Source of the DNA: Rhizobiales bacterium 62-47
GTDB lineage: Bacteria > Pseudomonadota > Alphaproteobacteria > Rhizobiales > Xanthobacteraceae
NCBI GenBank assembly: GCA_001899255.1
Contig: MKVX01000002.1
Span: 248,001 to 312,000 of the forward strand
Reading direction: 5' to 3'
Length of the DNA stretch: 64,000 nt
Part shown: positions 24,966 through 34,271 of the stretch, piece after piece
How positions within the stretch are numbered: the first letter of the stretch is position 1
Layout: each line of letters opens with the position of its first letter
Program-made: the position numbers and the translations under genes
Notes under the pieces: generated by a model
What the model saw: only the letters and a program-made list of their open reading frames with translations
Databases searched by the model: none
Told to the model about the DNA's origin: nothing

Positions 24966-26870
24966 TCAGTACTTGGCCGCGACCACCGGTCCCGGAGCGA
25001 AGCGGTAGTTGACGCCGACCGTGGTGATGAAGCCGGACTGACGCACGTCAATGGCGCCGGCCGAAGGCAGATCGTAGCGGCTCGAGCCCATGTCGAAGTA
25101 ATTGGTTTCCGTCCGCACCGTCCAGTCGCGCGCAATGGCGAATTCCGAACCGGCGCCGATGGTCCAGCCGACGCGGGAGCGGCTGGTGTTGTCACCGCAA
25201 CCGACCAGCGCCAGCGGATTTCCCGGACCGGTGTTGCAGGTCGTCGTTATCTTCAGGTCTCCGAATGCGACGCCGGCGCGGGCGTACCACAACGAGCGAT
25301 CGGTCAACGCATAACCGGCCCGGCCGGTCGCGGTGCCAATCCAGCGAACGTCGGTTTCGCAGGTGAAGAACACGCCGGTCGGGCAATCGCGTGCGCCGTG
25401 AGCGTTGGTCGCATTCAGGTTGCCCTCGATACCGAACACCCACTTGCCGGTCTGGTAGTCGTAACCGACCTGACCGCCGCCGAGCGCGCCGGCGAAGCGT
25501 GGATTGGTGCTGGTGCCGAACGCGGTGGCCGTCCAGTCGGTGCGGCCGTTCAGCATGCCGAAGCTGCCGCCGACATAGAAGCCGGTCCAGTTATACGGCG
25601 CGGTGGCGAGAATCGGTGCCTTTGCGGCCTTGGTGTAGAGCGGTGCGGAGGCGATCACTTCCGGCGAGAACTGATAGCGCAGGCCGCCGTTGATGCTGTA
25701 GCCGTTGATGTTGTCGCCAGTCCGGTAGTCCCCGCGCAGATACCCGAGCAGGCCGGTGCCGGCAACTTGACCGGCTATCCCCAGACCGAACTGGCCGTAG
25801 GTGCCGATATTGGTCGAGCTGATGGTGCCGGACGAGCCGAGGATCGGGAAACCGGTATCGCTGAACGACGACGTCACCGCGCCGTTGAACTCATGATATA
25901 CGCTGGCGATCGCGAACGGCTGCCAGATCATGTTGCCGGAATTGATGGTGGTCCCGGTCCGCACGCTCAAGCGGCCCAACTGGCTGTTGATGTCGTTGAT
26001 GCGCAGTTGGCCCGGCAGCGTCAGGCCGGTGCCGAGCACCAGAGTGCCGGACACGTTGAGCGGATCGACCTGCACCTTGGAGAAAACGATACCGGCCGAT
26101 GGTTCGATGAACCAGTTATTGGCCATCTGATAATTGTAGCCGATGTTGCCGGTCAACGAGAGGCCGCGCGCATCGAGCTTCTGGCTGAAGAGACCGCTGA
26201 CGATCGGGTCGCTCAACGAATTCTGGAAGAAGTCGGCGCGAATCTGGCCGTCGACGAAGAAGCCGCCCTTGGTCGCCGCGACATAGAAGCCGGCGAACGG
26301 CACCTGCAGCGTATCCTGGAACGTGCCACCGAGCGGATTGAGCGGACCGGCCGACGAATTATCCTTGGCGCGTGCACCGAGGTAGCCTACCGAGGAGCCG
26401 AGATGGACGTTCCAGCCGTTCCAGTTCAGGCGCGCGATGTCCGCGCCGACTTGCACGCCGGCGAAATTGAGCGACGTCTCGTTGCTGCAACTGACCTCGC
26501 CTGGCAACGCAACGTTCAGGATTGAAATGTTCGAGGTCGTGCTGGTGGACTTCGTCGTCACCTCACCGCCGATACCACGGGTCCAGATGCCGCCGCCTTC
26601 CTGGTTCGGCGCGGGATTGCCAGGAGCACTGACGAAGGCCGTCGACTGCGTGAGGAACGCGGTGTTGGCGGTATTGATGGCTGAGACCAGCGAATTGACC
26701 TGGGCGCCGGTTGCGAACGGCAGCAGCGGTGAGAACGCGGCGCCAGCGCCAGTTCCGGTACAGGCCGCCATCGCCACCGACGACGAAGAGATCGCCATCG
26801 CCAAGGTCAGGCTCGAGAGGAGAAGCCCTTTACGGCCCGAACGCGCCCCCGCGTCGATAATCGTGAACAT
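24966..26870 (-). CDS. Outer-membrane protein with two apparent beta-barrel regions
   Basis: The 634-aa exported protein has a long signal peptide (about 35 residues, ending SSSSVAMA). Residues about 90-415 resemble an autotransporter-type barrel (GGGIWTRGIGGEV, GVQVGADIARL, LSLTGNIGYNYQMANNWFIEPS, GGLRYQFSPEV). From about residue 423 the sequence restarts as an Omp25/RopB-type surface protein: PYNWTGFYVGGSFGMLNG, GGGQVGYDYQTGKWVFGIEG, YARAGVAFGDLK, and a final VGVNYRFAPGP. It ends in Tyr, as expected for a barrel C-terminus. Such tandem barrels look like a gene fusion. The hinge between them is TKAAKAPILATA. Confidence 0.82.
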   Translation of the reverse strand: MFTIIDAGARSGRKGLLLSSLTLAMAISSSSVAMAACTGTGAGAAFSPLLPFATGAQVNSLVSAINTANTAFLTQSTAFVSAPGNPAPNQEGGGIWTRGIGGEVTTKSTSTTSNISILNVALPGEVSCSNETSLNFAGVQVGADIARLNWNGWNVHLGSSVGYLGARAKDNSSAGPLNPLGGTFQDTLQVPFAGFYVAATKGGFFVDGQIRADFFQNSLSDPIVSGLFSQKLDARGLSLTGNIGYNYQMANNWFIEPSAGIVFSKVQVDPLNVSGTLVLGTGLTLPGQLRINDINSQLGRLSVRTGTTINSGNMIWQPFAIASVYHEFNGAVTSSFSDTGFPILGSSGTISSTNIGTYGQFGLGIAGQVAGTGLLGYLRGDYRTGDNINGYSINGGLRYQFSPEVIASAPLYTKAAKAPILATAPYNWTGFYVGGSFGMLNGRTDWTATAFGTSTNPRFAGALGGGQVGYDYQTGKWVFGIEGNLNATNAHGARDCPTGVFFTCETDVRWIGTATGRAGYALTDRSLWYARAGVAFGDLKITTTCNTGPGNPLALVGCGDNTSRSRVGWTIGAGSEFAIARDWTVRTETNYFDMGSSRYDLPSAGAIDVRQSGFITTVGVNYRFAPGPVVAAKY

Positions 26871-27150
26871 TACGGTCTGCCCCCAATGACGTCGTCAAAA
26901 TCACTGCGATATTCGTCAAAAATACGTGATGACATTTGTAACGTAGAGTGATGAAGCCGAGAAGTTTGGAGGGGGCCTGGCTGCGGCGAAGCCTGCACAA
27001 TTCGGCCACATGTGCTTCTGGAGCCACATTGCCGGGCCAGCTGGCCGCAGCCAAATACCGGTAAGAATTGAACCTTCCGCGACTGCGTGACGTCTCATCA
27101 CGGAGGCTGCAACCGCCGGTTTAAAGGCGATCAAATTCAAACTACCCAAC

Positions 27151-27166
27151 CGTGACTCTCGTCACA
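27151..27166. promoter_or_regulatory. CRP-like site upstream of the first OmpA-domain gene
   Basis: CGTGA-CTCTCG-TCACA matches nine of ten positions of the E. coli CRP consensus TGTGA-N6-TCACA and lies 84 bp before the preferred start of the OmpA-domain gene. The wider gap 26871-27249 between divergent envelope genes otherwise shows only an imperfect CGTGA/TCACG repeat near 27090 and GTCAAAA repeats near 26900. Confidence 0.45.
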
Positions 27167-27249
27167 GTCCCGCGGGTCAATTGATTTCACGATAGCCGCC
27201 GTTGGCCTCGATATCCGAACGAGGCCCCGCATAGATGGAGGCGATGATG

Positions 27250-27894
27250 ATGATGAGCAGACGCAGTTATCTCAAGCACAGCATTGCCGCGGCCCTCGTG
27301 GCCAGCGGCCTGACACTGATGTTCGCAGCGCCACCGGCGACCGCCGGCGAACTGTCCGCGCAGCAAATCCTCGACGGTCTGAAGACCTCGAAGACCCGAA
27401 GCCTGAGTGCGACGGCTCGCCCGGAGTTGACGGCGGACGACATGGCTTTCGTCAAGCGGGTGCAAGGCCAGTCGCGCTCACTGTCACTGAACGATCGCGA
27501 ACACATGGCGGAGATCGCAGCCAAGCGTCCAAAGATCGACCTCGACATCAATTTCGATTTCAACTCGGCGAAGCTGACAGCGAAGGCCGAGCCGCAGCTC
27601 AACAGCCTCGGCAAAGCGTTGACCAGCGCCGAGCTGGCTGGCGCGGTCATCATGCTGGGTGGCCACACCGACGCCAAGGGTGGCGACTCCTATAACCAGA
27701 AGTTGTCGGAGCGACGCGCCGAAACCGTCAAGCGTTTCCTGGTCGAACGCTACCGGATCCCCGCGCAGAATCTGGTGACCTCGGGCTACGGCAAGAACGG
27801 CCTGAAGAATGCCGCCGACCCGTTCGACGCCGTCAATCGTCGCGTCGAAATCGTCAACGTTGCGGAGAAGGATCAGGCGTCGAACGCGAAGTAA
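27250..27894 (+). CDS. OmpA family exported protein A
   Basis: The roughly 214-aa protein has a signal peptide followed by a short region with two RSLS-type motifs (KTRSLS, QSRSLS) and a C-terminal OmpA-like peptidoglycan-binding domain. The domain shows IDLDINFDFNSAKLTAKAEPQL, GGHTDAKGGDSYNQKLSERRAETVKRFLVE and SGYGKNGLKN then NRRVEIVNV. Several ATGs are clustered; 27250 has GGAGG eight bases upstream. A closely similar protein is encoded at 32529. It probably anchors the envelope to peptidoglycan beside the caspase-like genes. Confidence 0.88.
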   Translation: MMSRRSYLKHSIAAALVASGLTLMFAAPPATAGELSAQQILDGLKTSKTRSLSATARPELTADDMAFVKRVQGQSRSLSLNDREHMAEIAAKRPKIDLDINFDFNSAKLTAKAEPQLNSLGKALTSAELAGAVIMLGGHTDAKGGDSYNQKLSERRAETVKRFLVERYRIPAQNLVTSGYGKNGLKNAADPFDAVNRRVEIVNVAEKDQASNAK

Positions 27895-28104
27895 GGGGCG
27901 GTTCGACTGCGCCTCGGGCTGCGCACCTTGCCACCGGCTTTCGACGCCGCGCGACGTTGCGGCCGATTGCTTGCACCACACGGGGCGGCTACACTTTGAG
28001 ATATATTGCTGATTTTCGATAGTTAATGCCGGGCAGTCCGGCATGCGAATTTGAACCGGTAGAGGACTTGTGGAGCCGAGCGGACGGCGACGCACGAGCA
28101 AGTC

Positions 28105-30330
28105 ATGATCAAGCGCCTTGTCCCCGCATTGACGGTGATCGGCGGGACCATCCTCGCGATGGTCCTGGGCGCCGATGCCGCATGGGCGCAGAAGCGAGTC
28201 GCGTTGGTGCTCGGCAACTCGACCTATCAGGCCGTGCCGCAACTGCCCAATCCCGCGCGCGATGCCGATTCGATTGCCAGAATGTTCCGCGACGCCGGCT
28301 TTGAGAAAGTCGACGTTGCGCTCAATCTCGGCAACCTCGATTTCAAACGTGCCATCCGCAAGTTCGAATCCGAGGCCGATCAGGCCGACATCGCCGTGGT
28401 CTATTACGCGGGCCATGGCCTGGAAATCAGCGGCACCAACTATCTGATCCCCACCGATGCGCGGCTCGCCAGCGACCGCGATGCTGAAGACGAAGCCATT
28501 CCACTGGAGCGGCTGGTGTCCTCGGCCGACGGCGCCAAGAAACTGCGCGTCATCATTCTCGATGCCTGCCGCGACAATCCGTTCACGGTGAAGATGCGGC
28601 GCGAGCGCAAGACCGCCAGCCGCGCCGTGACGTCCGGTCTCGGCAAGGTTGAACCGACCAGCACCGACACGCTGATCGCCTACGCCGCGAAGGCCGGTTC
28701 GACGGCCGAGGACGGCGACGGCCAGCACAGTCCATTCACCACTGCCGTACTCAAGAACCTGACCATTCCAGGTCTCGATATCCGTCTGGCCTTCGGCAGA
28801 GTCCGCGACGAGGTGCTGAAAAGCACCGGCAGCCGGCAGGAGCCGTTCGTCTACGGCTCGCTCGGCGGCGGCAATATTTCACTGGTGCCAGCGCCGGTCG
28901 AAACCAAGGAGGTGCCGGCCAGCGCATCCGATATCAAGGCCGACTACGACCTCGTCGCCAAAATCGGTTCCAAGCGCGCGTGGGAAGTTTTTCTCGGCAC
29001 CTACAAGACCGGCTTCTATGCCGATCTGGCGCGCGCACAATTGGCCAGCCTGAACGAAAAGCAGACGGCGCCGACTGCGCCCTCCGGCAGCGTCGCCGTG
29101 CCGGATGTCGACGGCAAGGTGATCGCGCCGGTCAGCGAGCCGTCGGCGCGTGAAGCCGCGGATTGGGACAAGGTGAAAGACAGCGACAATCCCACGGCGC
29201 TCGAGCGGTTCATCAAGCGACACGCCAATTCGCCGCTGGCGATTACCGCACAGCAACGCCTCGACGTGCTGAAGCAGGCCGCGCGCGAACGCGAAGAAAA
29301 GGCGCGCGCCGAGCGCGAGGCTGCGCGCAAGGCTGCGGAGGAAGCGCGCATCGAAGCCGAACGCAAGAAGGCGGAGCTCGCCGCGATCAAGAAGCGTGAG
29401 GATGAAGAACGCCGCGCCCGCGCTGCAGAAGCCGCCGCAAAGGCGCGCGCCGAAGAAGCGGAGCGTCTCGCCGCGAAGAAGCGCGAAGACGACGAGCGCC
29501 GCGCCAAGGCCGCAGAAGCCGAACAGAAGGCCAAGGCGCTTGAAGCCGACCGCAAGGCCGCCGAAGCCAAGCGCAAGGCGGAAGAAGCCGAGAAGGCCAG
29601 GGAAGCGGCGCGGGCCGCTGAATTGCGTGCGGAGAGTGAACGCGTCGCCAAGGCTGCGGAGGAAGCCCGCAAGAAGGCGGAGGTAGCCGCCGCGATGGAA
29701 GCCACCTGCAAGAACGAGCAGACCCGGCTCGACGCGATCAGCGCCAAGGGCTCGGACGGCAGCGGCATCGACGATCTGAAAACGTTTGCCAAATCCATCA
29801 CCTGCGAACGCATCAAGCCGCAGGCCGTCGCCGCGCTCGACAAGTTCACCGTGGAAGCCGCCAAACGCGCCGCCGCGCAACCCAATTCGCCGGAACTGGT
29901 GCGCGCCGCGCAAACCCAACTGGCGCGCCTCGGCTGCATGACCGGCAAGCCGGACGGCGCGCTGAACGTGGCGACCAAGGATGCACTCGGCCGCTATCTC
30001 ACCATCAAGGGACAGCCTGTCGATGACGCCAAGATCACCGAGGCCGTGGTGTCCGACCTGACCAAGCAGAGTGCGCGCGTTTGCCCGCTGGAATGCAAGG
30101 CAAACGAGACAGCCAAAGGCGAAGTGTGCGTCGCCAACGCGCAACCCTCCGAGCCGGCGGCGGTTCACGCCAAACCCGTCGAGCGCGAGACGCCGCGCAA
30201 ACCAGCGCGCCGCGACGCCGAGCGCGAGAAACCGCGTTATGCCAACAAGCCCGCCCCGGCTGCGCCGCAGGCCCGTCAGCAGGCTACGTCGCGGCCGGGC
30301 GGCGCGCAAATGATCGGCGTTGGCTTCTGA
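28105..30330 (+). CDS. Caspase-like (peptidase C14) protein with coiled coil
   Basis: The 741-aa protein has a signal peptide (ending AWA) and an orthocaspase/p20-like domain at about residues 30-240. The catalytic dyad is intact: H104 in VVYYAGHGLEISG and C155 in ILDACRDNPF. A middle helical repeat (KADYDLVAKIGSKRAWEVF, then about 160 residues of charged AEERKKAE-type coiled coil, residues 390-540) is followed by a C-terminal peptidoglycan-binding-like segment (AAQTQLARLGCMTGKPDGA). It ends RPGGAQMIGVGF. The signal peptide places it in the periplasm. Targets are unknown. It precedes two caspase-like genes without the dyad. Confidence 0.87.
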   Translation: MIKRLVPALTVIGGTILAMVLGADAAWAQKRVALVLGNSTYQAVPQLPNPARDADSIARMFRDAGFEKVDVALNLGNLDFKRAIRKFESEADQADIAVVYYAGHGLEISGTNYLIPTDARLASDRDAEDEAIPLERLVSSADGAKKLRVIILDACRDNPFTVKMRRERKTASRAVTSGLGKVEPTSTDTLIAYAAKAGSTAEDGDGQHSPFTTAVLKNLTIPGLDIRLAFGRVRDEVLKSTGSRQEPFVYGSLGGGNISLVPAPVETKEVPASASDIKADYDLVAKIGSKRAWEVFLGTYKTGFYADLARAQLASLNEKQTAPTAPSGSVAVPDVDGKVIAPVSEPSAREAADWDKVKDSDNPTALERFIKRHANSPLAITAQQRLDVLKQAAREREEKARAEREAARKAAEEARIEAERKKAELAAIKKREDEERRARAAEAAAKARAEEAERLAAKKREDDERRAKAAEAEQKAKALEADRKAAEAKRKAEEAEKAREAARAAELRAESERVAKAAEEARKKAEVAAAMEATCKNEQTRLDAISAKGSDGSGIDDLKTFAKSITCERIKPQAVAALDKFTVEAAKRAAAQPNSPELVRAAQTQLARLGCMTGKPDGALNVATKDALGRYLTIKGQPVDDAKITEAVVSDLTKQSARVCPLECKANETAKGEVCVANAQPSEPAAVHAKPVERETPRKPARRDAEREKPRYANKPAPAAPQARQQATSRPGGAQMIGVGF

Positions 30331-30361
30331 GCCATGTCAACGAAAGGGCTAGCTGACCGAG

Positions 30362-30619
30362 ATGCGTGATCGCCTGCACATAAGACGGATCGCAGTCGGC
30401 GCCGGCTTTGTCGCCGCGCTGCTGAGCGCAGGCGCCCTGGCCGCGGAAACCGCACCTCCCGCCCCGAGCGCGAAGGCCACCAAGATCACCGAAACACGGC
30501 TGATGCCGGCACCGAAACGCAGCATCGCCGCCGTTTCGCAGCAGCCGAGCCATCGCGCGTCGTGCGAGGGCGCGTGGTGCGGACGGCAGGTCGTGCTGAT
30601 CCTTGGCATCGGCTTCTGA
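30362..30619 (+). CDS. Small secreted protein, ends in IGIGF-like tail
   Basis: The 85-aa protein has a signal peptide (to about residue 28, ending GALAAE), a proline/lysine-rich middle, one CEGAWCG cysteine pair, and the C-terminus VVLILGIGF. The last residues resemble the end of the preceding caspase-like protein (MIGVGF). No family is recognised. It starts 31 bp after that gene, so it may be in the same transcript. Confidence 0.6.
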   Translation: MRDRLHIRRIAVGAGFVAALLSAGALAAETAPPAPSAKATKITETRLMPAPKRSIAAVSQQPSHRASCEGAWCGRQVVLILGIGF

Positions 30620-30786
30620 GCGGCCTCAGCCACAGCGACGATGCGTCGCAGCTCAAGGGCGCAACGCTGCATGACGCTCGGACCTCGACTGCATGCGGGC
30701 ACCGCAGTTTGAAAACGCCACATGCGTAGAGTAAGGTTATGCAAGCGTGGGGTTTTACTTGCGCTTCATCTGCGGACCGGCATCTC

Positions 30787-32373
30787 ATGAAAATTTGCAT
30801 TTCATCGCTTGCCCTTTTGCTTTTTGTTGGTTTGACGTCGATATCCCCTGCGTTGGCAGATAGCTCGGGCGAGCGTCTGGCGCTGGTCATTGGTAATGCC
30901 AAATATCCAGACAACGAAGCGCCCCTGAAGGAGCCGATCAACGACGCGCGCAATATCGCCGACGAATTGAAGCGTGACGGCTTCAACGTCGAGATCGGCG
31001 AAAATCTCAACGGCGACGCCATGCGCCGCGCGTTCGACAAGCTTTATGCCCGCACCAAGCCGGGTTCCGTGGTGCTGGTGTTCTTTAGCGGCTTTGGCAT
31101 CCAGTCGGCGCGGCAGAGCTACATCCTACCGGTCGATGCGCAGATCTGGACCGAAGCCGATGTCCGCCGCGACGGCTTCAGCCTGGAAACCATCCTCGGC
31201 GAAATCAACGGCCGTGGCGCCGGTGTCAAAATTGCACTGCTCGATGCCTCGCGGCGCAATCCGTTCGAACGCCGCTTCCGCAGTTTTTCCGCCGGCCTCG
31301 CGCCGGTGATCGCGCCGAGCGGTTCGCTGGTGATGTATTCCGCAGCGCTCAGCTCCGTGATCAACGACAGCGGCACCGACCGCAGCCTGTTTGTCGGCGA
31401 GTTGCTCAAGGAAATTCGCGTTCCCGACCTGACGGCGGAAGAAACACTGAACCGCACCCGCGTTGGCGTCACGCGCGCGTCGCGCGGCGAACAGGTGCCG
31501 TGGATTTCATCGTCGCTGGCGGACGATTTTTCGTTCGTTCCAGGAAAGGGCGACACCGCGACCAAGCCGCCTGTCAGCGTCGCCAAGCCGATAGCTCCGC
31601 CTCCGGTCGTCCCGCCGAAAGAAGCCGCGCAGACCGCAGCGCCGAGCAACACTCCGCCATCGGCTGTCACCGCTCCCAAGCCCCCAACGGAGACGACCAA
31701 CGTTCAACCTGCCAAGCCACCGGAGCCGCCGAAACCGGTTGAGGTTGCCAAGCAGGTCGATCCGCCGAAGCAGATGGAGGCGCCCAAGCAACCCGAGACG
31801 CCGAAGCAGGCTGAGGCTGCAACCGCCCCGGCAACGCAGCCGGCAAAGGACGACGCCAAACTGTTGGCGGCCCTTGCCGACGACCCGACGATCAAGTCGC
31901 TCAACAGCAAGCTGGCGACCAATCCGAAGGACGGCAACTCGCTGTATCGCCGCGGTCAGGTCTACGCCAGCAAGGGCGCCTACCGGCTCGCGATCAAGGA
32001 TTTCGACGACACTCTCAAACTCAATCCGAAGGACGTCGAGGCACTCAACAATCGCTGCTGGACACGCACGGTGATCGGCGATCTTGCGGCCGCCACCAAG
32101 GATTGCAACGAGGCGTTACGCCTACGTCCCGACTTCGTCGATGCGCTCGACAGCCGCGGCCTGCTGCATCTCAAGAACGGGCAACCCAAAAGCGCCATTA
32201 CCGATTTCGATGCGGCGCTGAAGATCAATCCGCGCCTGACCTCGTCGCTTTACGGCCGTGGCCTCGCCAAGCAGCGCGACGGCAAGGCCGCCGAGGGCGA
32301 CCTCGATATTACCAATGCCAAGGCGATGGACCCGAATATCGTCAAGGAATTTGCCGGGTACGGCATTCGTTAG
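30787..32373 (+). CDS. Catalytically dead caspase-like protein with TPR domain
   Basis: The 528-aa protein (start MKICISSLALLLF) is exported. The caspase-like domain covers residues 25-250, but the YYAGHG motif reads FFSGFG (F103) and the DAC motif reads DAS (S155), so both catalytic residues are absent. A Pro/Lys linker of about 100 residues (PPKQMEAPKQPETPKQ) leads to three or four TPR-like repeats (SLYRRGQVYASKGAYRLAIKDFDDTL and similar) at the C-terminus. A binding or regulatory role is likely. The ATG at 30739 was rejected in favour of the signal-peptide start. Confidence 0.85.
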   Translation: MKICISSLALLLFVGLTSISPALADSSGERLALVIGNAKYPDNEAPLKEPINDARNIADELKRDGFNVEIGENLNGDAMRRAFDKLYARTKPGSVVLVFFSGFGIQSARQSYILPVDAQIWTEADVRRDGFSLETILGEINGRGAGVKIALLDASRRNPFERRFRSFSAGLAPVIAPSGSLVMYSAALSSVINDSGTDRSLFVGELLKEIRVPDLTAEETLNRTRVGVTRASRGEQVPWISSSLADDFSFVPGKGDTATKPPVSVAKPIAPPPVVPPKEAAQTAAPSNTPPSAVTAPKPPTETTNVQPAKPPEPPKPVEVAKQVDPPKQMEAPKQPETPKQAEAATAPATQPAKDDAKLLAALADDPTIKSLNSKLATNPKDGNSLYRRGQVYASKGAYRLAIKDFDDTLKLNPKDVEALNNRCWTRTVIGDLAAATKDCNEALRLRPDFVDALDSRGLLHLKNGQPKSAITDFDAALKINPRLTSSLYGRGLAKQRDGKAAEGDLDITNAKAMDPNIVKEFAGYGIR

Positions 32374-32528
32374 TGCAAGCGTTGCCGCTGCCATCGGCAT
32401 CGGCGAACGGATAATTTGAACGCAGGGCCCTGCTCTGACGACCGACAAGATTGATACCGGCCGGGCACGGCCTGCCTTCATACTTTTTAACGCATTCAGC
32501 GCAAGCGGCCGCAGGAGAGGAAACGACG

Positions 32529-33182
32529 ATGTCGGGGACGGCGAAACGCAAGGCTTTCAAGGCAATCTGCACCTTCGCGGCCATCGGACTGCTGGCCTGG
32601 GTCACCACCAGCGTGGCGCGCGCGGCCGACGACGTGACCGAAGGCCAGATCCTGCGGGCGCTGACGCCGAAAAAGCCCTTGACCCGCAGCCTGTCGATGA
32701 CGCCGCCGGCCGAACAGGCCGCGCCAACAGCCGAGACGAAGTTCGTCGACTCGCTGCGTAACCGGACGACGCGTTCGCTATCGTCGGGGGAGCGGCAGCA
32801 GATCGCGGCGGTGGCCAAGGACAAGCCGAATATCGATCTCGAAATTACCTTCGACTACAACTCGGCCAACATCAGCGCCAAGGCACAGCCGGCGGTCGAA
32901 GCGCTCGGCAAGGCGCTTTCGAGCCCTGACCTCAAGGGCTCGACTTTTCTCGTCGCCGGCCACACCGATGCCATCGGCAGCGACTCCTTCAACCAGGATC
33001 TCTCCGAGCGCCGCGCCGATGCCATCAAGAAATATCTGGTCGACAAATTCGGCATCGCCAGCGCCGATCTGGTGACGGTCGGCTATGGCGAGAGCCAGCT
33101 CAAGAAGCCGGACGCGCCGAACGATCCAGCCAACCGCCGCGTCCAGGTGGTAAACATGGCCACCAAGACCGCATCCAAATAG
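32529..33182 (+). CDS. OmpA family exported protein B
   Basis: The 217-aa protein is similar throughout to the OmpA-domain protein at 27250. It has a signal peptide, two TRSLS motifs (PLTRSLS and TTRSLSSGERQ), and an OmpA domain (IDLEITFDYNSANISAKAQPA, AGHTDAIGSDSFNQDLSERRAD, GYGESQLKKPDAPND, NRRVQVVN). GAGGAAACGACG precedes the ATG. The two genes look like a duplication with the caspase-like genes in between. Confidence 0.9.
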   Translation: MSGTAKRKAFKAICTFAAIGLLAWVTTSVARAADDVTEGQILRALTPKKPLTRSLSMTPPAEQAAPTAETKFVDSLRNRTTRSLSSGERQQIAAVAKDKPNIDLEITFDYNSANISAKAQPAVEALGKALSSPDLKGSTFLVAGHTDAIGSDSFNQDLSERRADAIKKYLVDKFGIASADLVTVGYGESQLKKPDAPNDPANRRVQVVNMATKTASK

Positions 33183-33365
33183 GACGGTGGCTTTGTCACG
33201 GTCTTTTGCAGGATGCATCGCGTCCTCGCGGAACGCGAGCCTTGACCCGAACGGCGCGCGCCGCGCGACCGGGTGCGAGCGGCCATTGCGCCAGCCGGTC
33301 CGTGCGGGCAACAATCCATCTCCGGGCCATCCAGCGTCACCTCGGCCACATCTCAAGCGGGGCTC

Positions 33366-34271
33366 ATGAAAGCGTTTGTCTCATGCATCGGACTGCCTTC
33401 GGCACGGGCACTGATTGCAATCATCGGCATTCTTGGTTGGGCCAGCGGGCCACTACGTGCCGACGATGCCGCATCGAACGGGCCGTCGGTCATCGTGGTG
33501 CGCGCGACCAACGCCTGCTTTTCCGACATGGTCCGCGTCACCGGCTTCGTCGTGCCGCGCCGCGAAGCGGTTGCCAATGTCGATAGCGAAGGCTCGCGCG
33601 TCACCGAACTGCTGGCGCGCGAGGGCGACACCGTCACCGCCAACCAGGACCTGGCGCGGCTGACGCCGCCGCCTGCCGCGACCTCGCGTACGCCGATCAC
33701 GTTGCGTGCGCCGGCAGCCGGACTGGTAACCAAGGTCAACACCATCGTCGGAGCACCGGCTTCGCCGCAAGCGGCTCCGATGTTCCAGATCGCCATCGAC
33801 AACGAACTCGAACTCGATGCCGAAGTCCCCAGCATTCATGTGATGAAGCTCAGCGCCGGAGCCACGGCGCGGATCAGTCGTGACGACGCGCCCGACCTGA
33901 CCGGGCGCGTCCGCCTGATCGCACCCGAAATCGACCGGCGCACCCAGCTCGGCCACGTCCGCGTCTCCATCAACAACGGCGCGTCGCTGAAGGTCGGCAT
34001 GTTCGCCCGCGTCGCGATCGACGCCAAGCGCAGTTGCGGCGTCGCGATTCCCCGCTCGGCAATCGATCATTCGATGGTGCAGGTCGTCACCGGCAACATC
34101 GTCGAGACGCGCCGCGTGCGCGTCGGGCTGGTGTCCGATACCAGCATCGAAATCCTCGATGGCCTAAAGCAGGGTGAGATCGTCGTCGCCGATGCCGGCA
34201 CCTCGCTGCACAATGGCGATCGCGTCAAGACCACCTTCGCCGATGACCTCGACCGCTCACGGGTACGCTAA
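33366..34271 (+). CDS. RND efflux periplasmic adaptor (minimal HlyD type)
   Basis: The 301-aa membrane-fusion protein has an N-terminal signal/anchor, then a lipoyl half (RVTGFVVPRREAVANVDSEGS through GDTVTANQDLARL). It passes straight to the second half (ITLRAPAAGLVTKVNTIVGAP) with almost no coiled-coil hairpin. The barrel and membrane-proximal domains follow. It is shorter than typical adaptors of 350-400 aa. A Cys in NACFSDMVRVTG recurs in the paralogue at 43076 (KSCFADTVDVYG). Its stop directly abuts the RND permease start. Confidence 0.86.
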   Translation: MKAFVSCIGLPSARALIAIIGILGWASGPLRADDAASNGPSVIVVRATNACFSDMVRVTGFVVPRREAVANVDSEGSRVTELLAREGDTVTANQDLARLTPPPAATSRTPITLRAPAAGLVTKVNTIVGAPASPQAAPMFQIAIDNELELDAEVPSIHVMKLSAGATARISRDDAPDLTGRVRLIAPEIDRRTQLGHVRVSINNGASLKVGMFARVAIDAKRSCGVAIPRSAIDHSMVQVVTGNIVETRRVRVGLVSDTSIEILDGLKQGEIVVADAGTSLHNGDRVKTTFADDLDRSRVR

